A stretch of DNA of 64,000 nt from Tipula vernalis (Eukaryota > Arthropoda > Insecta > Diptera > Tipulidae): NCBI GenBank assembly GCA_958295665.1, contig OY282558.1, forward strand, positions 30,525,045 to 30,589,044, written 5' to 3'. The position numbers and the translations under genes are program-made. The notes under the pieces were generated by a model. The model was not told where the DNA came from. It was given only the letters and a program-made list of their open reading frames with translations, and made no database searches. Shown here in pieces: positions 61,601 through 64,000 of the stretch (its first letter is position 1; each line of letters begins with the position of its first letter).

Positions 61601-64000
61601 ACTGTTTTAACTTTCAACCCGTTTTGTAAAGGTCAGACCTTTTCTATACAAAACTTTTATAAACTGTTTCAATACAAACAAATAAACCAGACAGCGAGGA
61701 AAAAAAAAAACTTTTTGCTACTTCAACTACTTCTTGTTGTTACTTTTGTTCGCGTCTTATCTATTTTTTTGCGCTTGTCTTAATATTAATTTATTAAGTG
61801 TTCTACACGATTAGTTATTCCATTCGCTAATGCCACCCTTTTTGAATATCCACACTATGCACAACAGAAGTTTTTTTTTTTGTATAACATTTCTTCGTTT
61901 TAAATCTAGTTCGTTTTATAACCTCCCCGTTTATTATATAAGCTTTTTTAAAACATATACATAGTCGAAGAAAAATTGCAGCTTTATTGGAGAGGAAAAT
62001 ATGAAAATTTTGTTGTACATACATACATATTATACTCTCACCGAATTTGTTTATATTTATTTGTATAAATGTAAATTATATATTTTTAAAATAATATTTC
62101 ATTATTTAAAAAAAAAAAAAATGGGAAAAAGGGAAAATTTACATAAAAGTAGCTTATTTTTTGTTTTCACTAGCTCCCTCGCCTAATTTGAATAAAAAAA
62201 CTAAAATAAAAATAAATGAAATAATTTTATATAAAATTTATTTATAAGCAACAAAAATTTAAATTAATTTTTGTTTATTTATTATGAATTTTTTCTAGAA
62301 AAACTTGTACCGAGCTTGGGAAAGTATTCGCAGCCCTCTTTATGTAAAAAGCAATCCGGTAAACTTCTTGAAACTGTTGAACGATTTGATTACTTAGATT
62401 AGACACCGTCTAACAAACCTGAAAGGGTGATTGGGTGTGTTTTGCAATTATTTTATTTTACAACAGGCATCATCCAAAGGCGAGGAGGGGTATTCAAAAA
62501 AGTTTGAAGTATAGTGACGTGTTTCATTTGCCTCCTTTCTTTTATTAATTTTCTCGTGTTTTGGTCCTAACTTAACTTTAAAAAGATATGTGTATAAGTG
62601 TAATGCCGAAGGTGGGAAAAGAGGAGTATATTAACCGTCCGAGGTCTCGCTGAGGGGTTGCTGGAATGCAGTAAATTTTGAGATCGCGGAATAGATCTGT
62701 CGACTGTCCCAGAAAATGGGTAATTATTAAAATTAAAACTAAAATGAAAAGTCGTTGTGACAACATAAACATTGGTTGGGAATTGGAATCACAATTTGAT
62801 GTTTGTGGAGGGGTTGGAACAATGACAATTGTCAGATGACATTGAATATAGGGTGAACCGAAATTTCCTTAAAGGAAGTATTATTTTTAGTACTAATGTA
62901 AAAATAAAGGTAGAGATAATCTCGACCGAAAGGACAAGGAATTACGGACGGAACGCAAAAATTAATTTAGTACTGTAAAAATAAAATTTTTGCTGATCTC
63001 GACGCACGTTTCACATTAAAATAATCTTAAAATATCTAACAACTTTTTGATAGCCATAAATCCACAATTTAAAACTATTTGATGGCTAAGTCCTATTTTG
63101 TAAACCTCTTTTTTTGACCGATTTAAATTCCCCGTCTTAGGCTGAGGACGAATAGTCGGGTAAATTGTTCTTTCACATACTTTTTAGAGTGGTACACCAA
63201 TTGAGGTAAATGTGTACTAAAATTGAAATTTACTGTACTAAATGATTTATCCGACTATTGATTCGATCATTAGCAGTTTTAGTCGCCTATGTTTGATTAA
63301 TAACAATATTAATTGAGCAACAGAATTCGATATGACTGAGTTAACGCTAATTAATGTGTAATATACCGTATCGAAAGCATTTTCATTACAATTATAATTG
63401 CGCAAATTTAATCAAAAAGCGTACTAGTAAACAAACGATTATGTCAACGTTTCGACAGCTGATATTAGTATTGATAAAATTTGTTAAAGATATGTTTGTA
63501 TGTCGAAAAAAATTTTGGGCGGAACGCTGACTAATTCTGTATATAAATTGATTTGATCACTATACAAGTAAATTGTGCGATGTAATGTTCATCAATAATC
63601 GTTATTATTAATGTTGACAATTGCGGATCCAAAACCGTTGCTACAATAAATTTACAAGCAATGCTGAAGTGGAATGTAAATATATTTTGTGATCACCCGT
63701 GTATTTAACACATGGTTTTTGGGTAGAATAATGGAATGTTTAGTGTTATGTGACAGCATTATGCATTTTGTAATCGGTCTCCGACTCGTACAGTCCCTCT
63801 GCGTCAATGAATGGAGTCAAAGCCCCGAAGGTACTTTTGGCTGACACCCTTTACTTCCTATTCAGATCACTGATAATATACTGGTAATTTTTGAAAATGT
63901 CGAAATTTTAGTGAACAACTGGATTCCAGATTTAGTATTTCGGTTTTGCTTTATCTGCTCTTCTGCACTTGAACAGTCTGTTTGATAAGGCCAAGTACTT
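58660..64000. other. Non-coding AT-rich stretch to the window end
   Basis: No recognisable gene. A short imperfect inverted repeat (63149-63169 and 63241-63265) could be a small hairpin or MITE remnant. From about 62800 the sequence is less AT-rich. The last 250 bp contain a modest open segment on the plus strand that runs toward the window edge and cannot be judged. Confidence 0.5.

Overview
The window is strongly AT-rich animal nuclear DNA, dense in homopolymer runs and microsatellites. It is most likely from a fly (Diptera). Reasons: the transposon mix (mariner, Tc1-like, pogo/Tigger-like, BEL/Pao, Jockey-like non-LTR and Penelope-like elements), an insect-type tRNA-Asn, and very short GT-AG introns (57 and 66 bp). 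Nothing looks bacterial or viral, there is no operon, and no complete cellular protein-coding gene was recognised. Most of the window reads as intergenic DNA or a very large intron carrying a graveyard of broken, often nested, transposable elements.

Layout. 1-7.9 kb: non-coding, with a possible tRNA-derived SINE near 4.66 kb and a tRNA-like 5' half near 7.2 kb. 7.9-10.9 kb: a decayed minus-strand non-LTR retrotransposon with endonuclease, reverse transcriptase and C-terminal parts, flanked by copies of a repeat rich in CCCGGG. 12.2-13.9 kb: the 3' end of a BEL/Pao pol gene (integrase), cut by an 870-bp inverted-repeat element with an 8-bp target duplication; this element has a mariner transposase remnant at its core. 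13.9-20.5 kb: non-coding. 20.5 kb: a well-formed tRNA-Asn(GTT), minus strand. 21.27-22.24 kb: a TA-flanked, non-coding Tc1-like element. 22.3-31.7 kb: non-coding.

31.7-37.7 kb is a three-level nest. A minus-strand non-LTR retrotransposon fragment (RNase H and zinc-knuckle tail) is split by a Penelope-like element (plus strand). The Penelope element carries an inverted copy of its own 3' end at its 5' side. It is itself split by a 2.57-kb pogo/Tigger-like transposon (minus strand) that appears to keep introns. 40.06-41.06 kb: a nearly uniform 11-bp satellite of about 90 copies. 41.88-42.06 kb: the best candidate for host coding sequence, two small exons joined in frame across a 57-bp intron. 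45.3-46.6 kb and 47.1-48.1 kb: two inverted-repeat elements, the second of foldback type. 55.06-57.75 kb: a Tigger-like N-terminal remnant, a non-LTR 5' fragment and a second BEL/Pao remnant (gag, protease and RT pieces) lie side by side. 58.5 kb: a weak candidate terminal exon. The rest, to 64 kb, is non-coding AT-rich sequence.

No genes here work together in a pathway. The informative content is the insertion history. In several places one element's reading frame or repeat arm shows exactly where a later element inserted.
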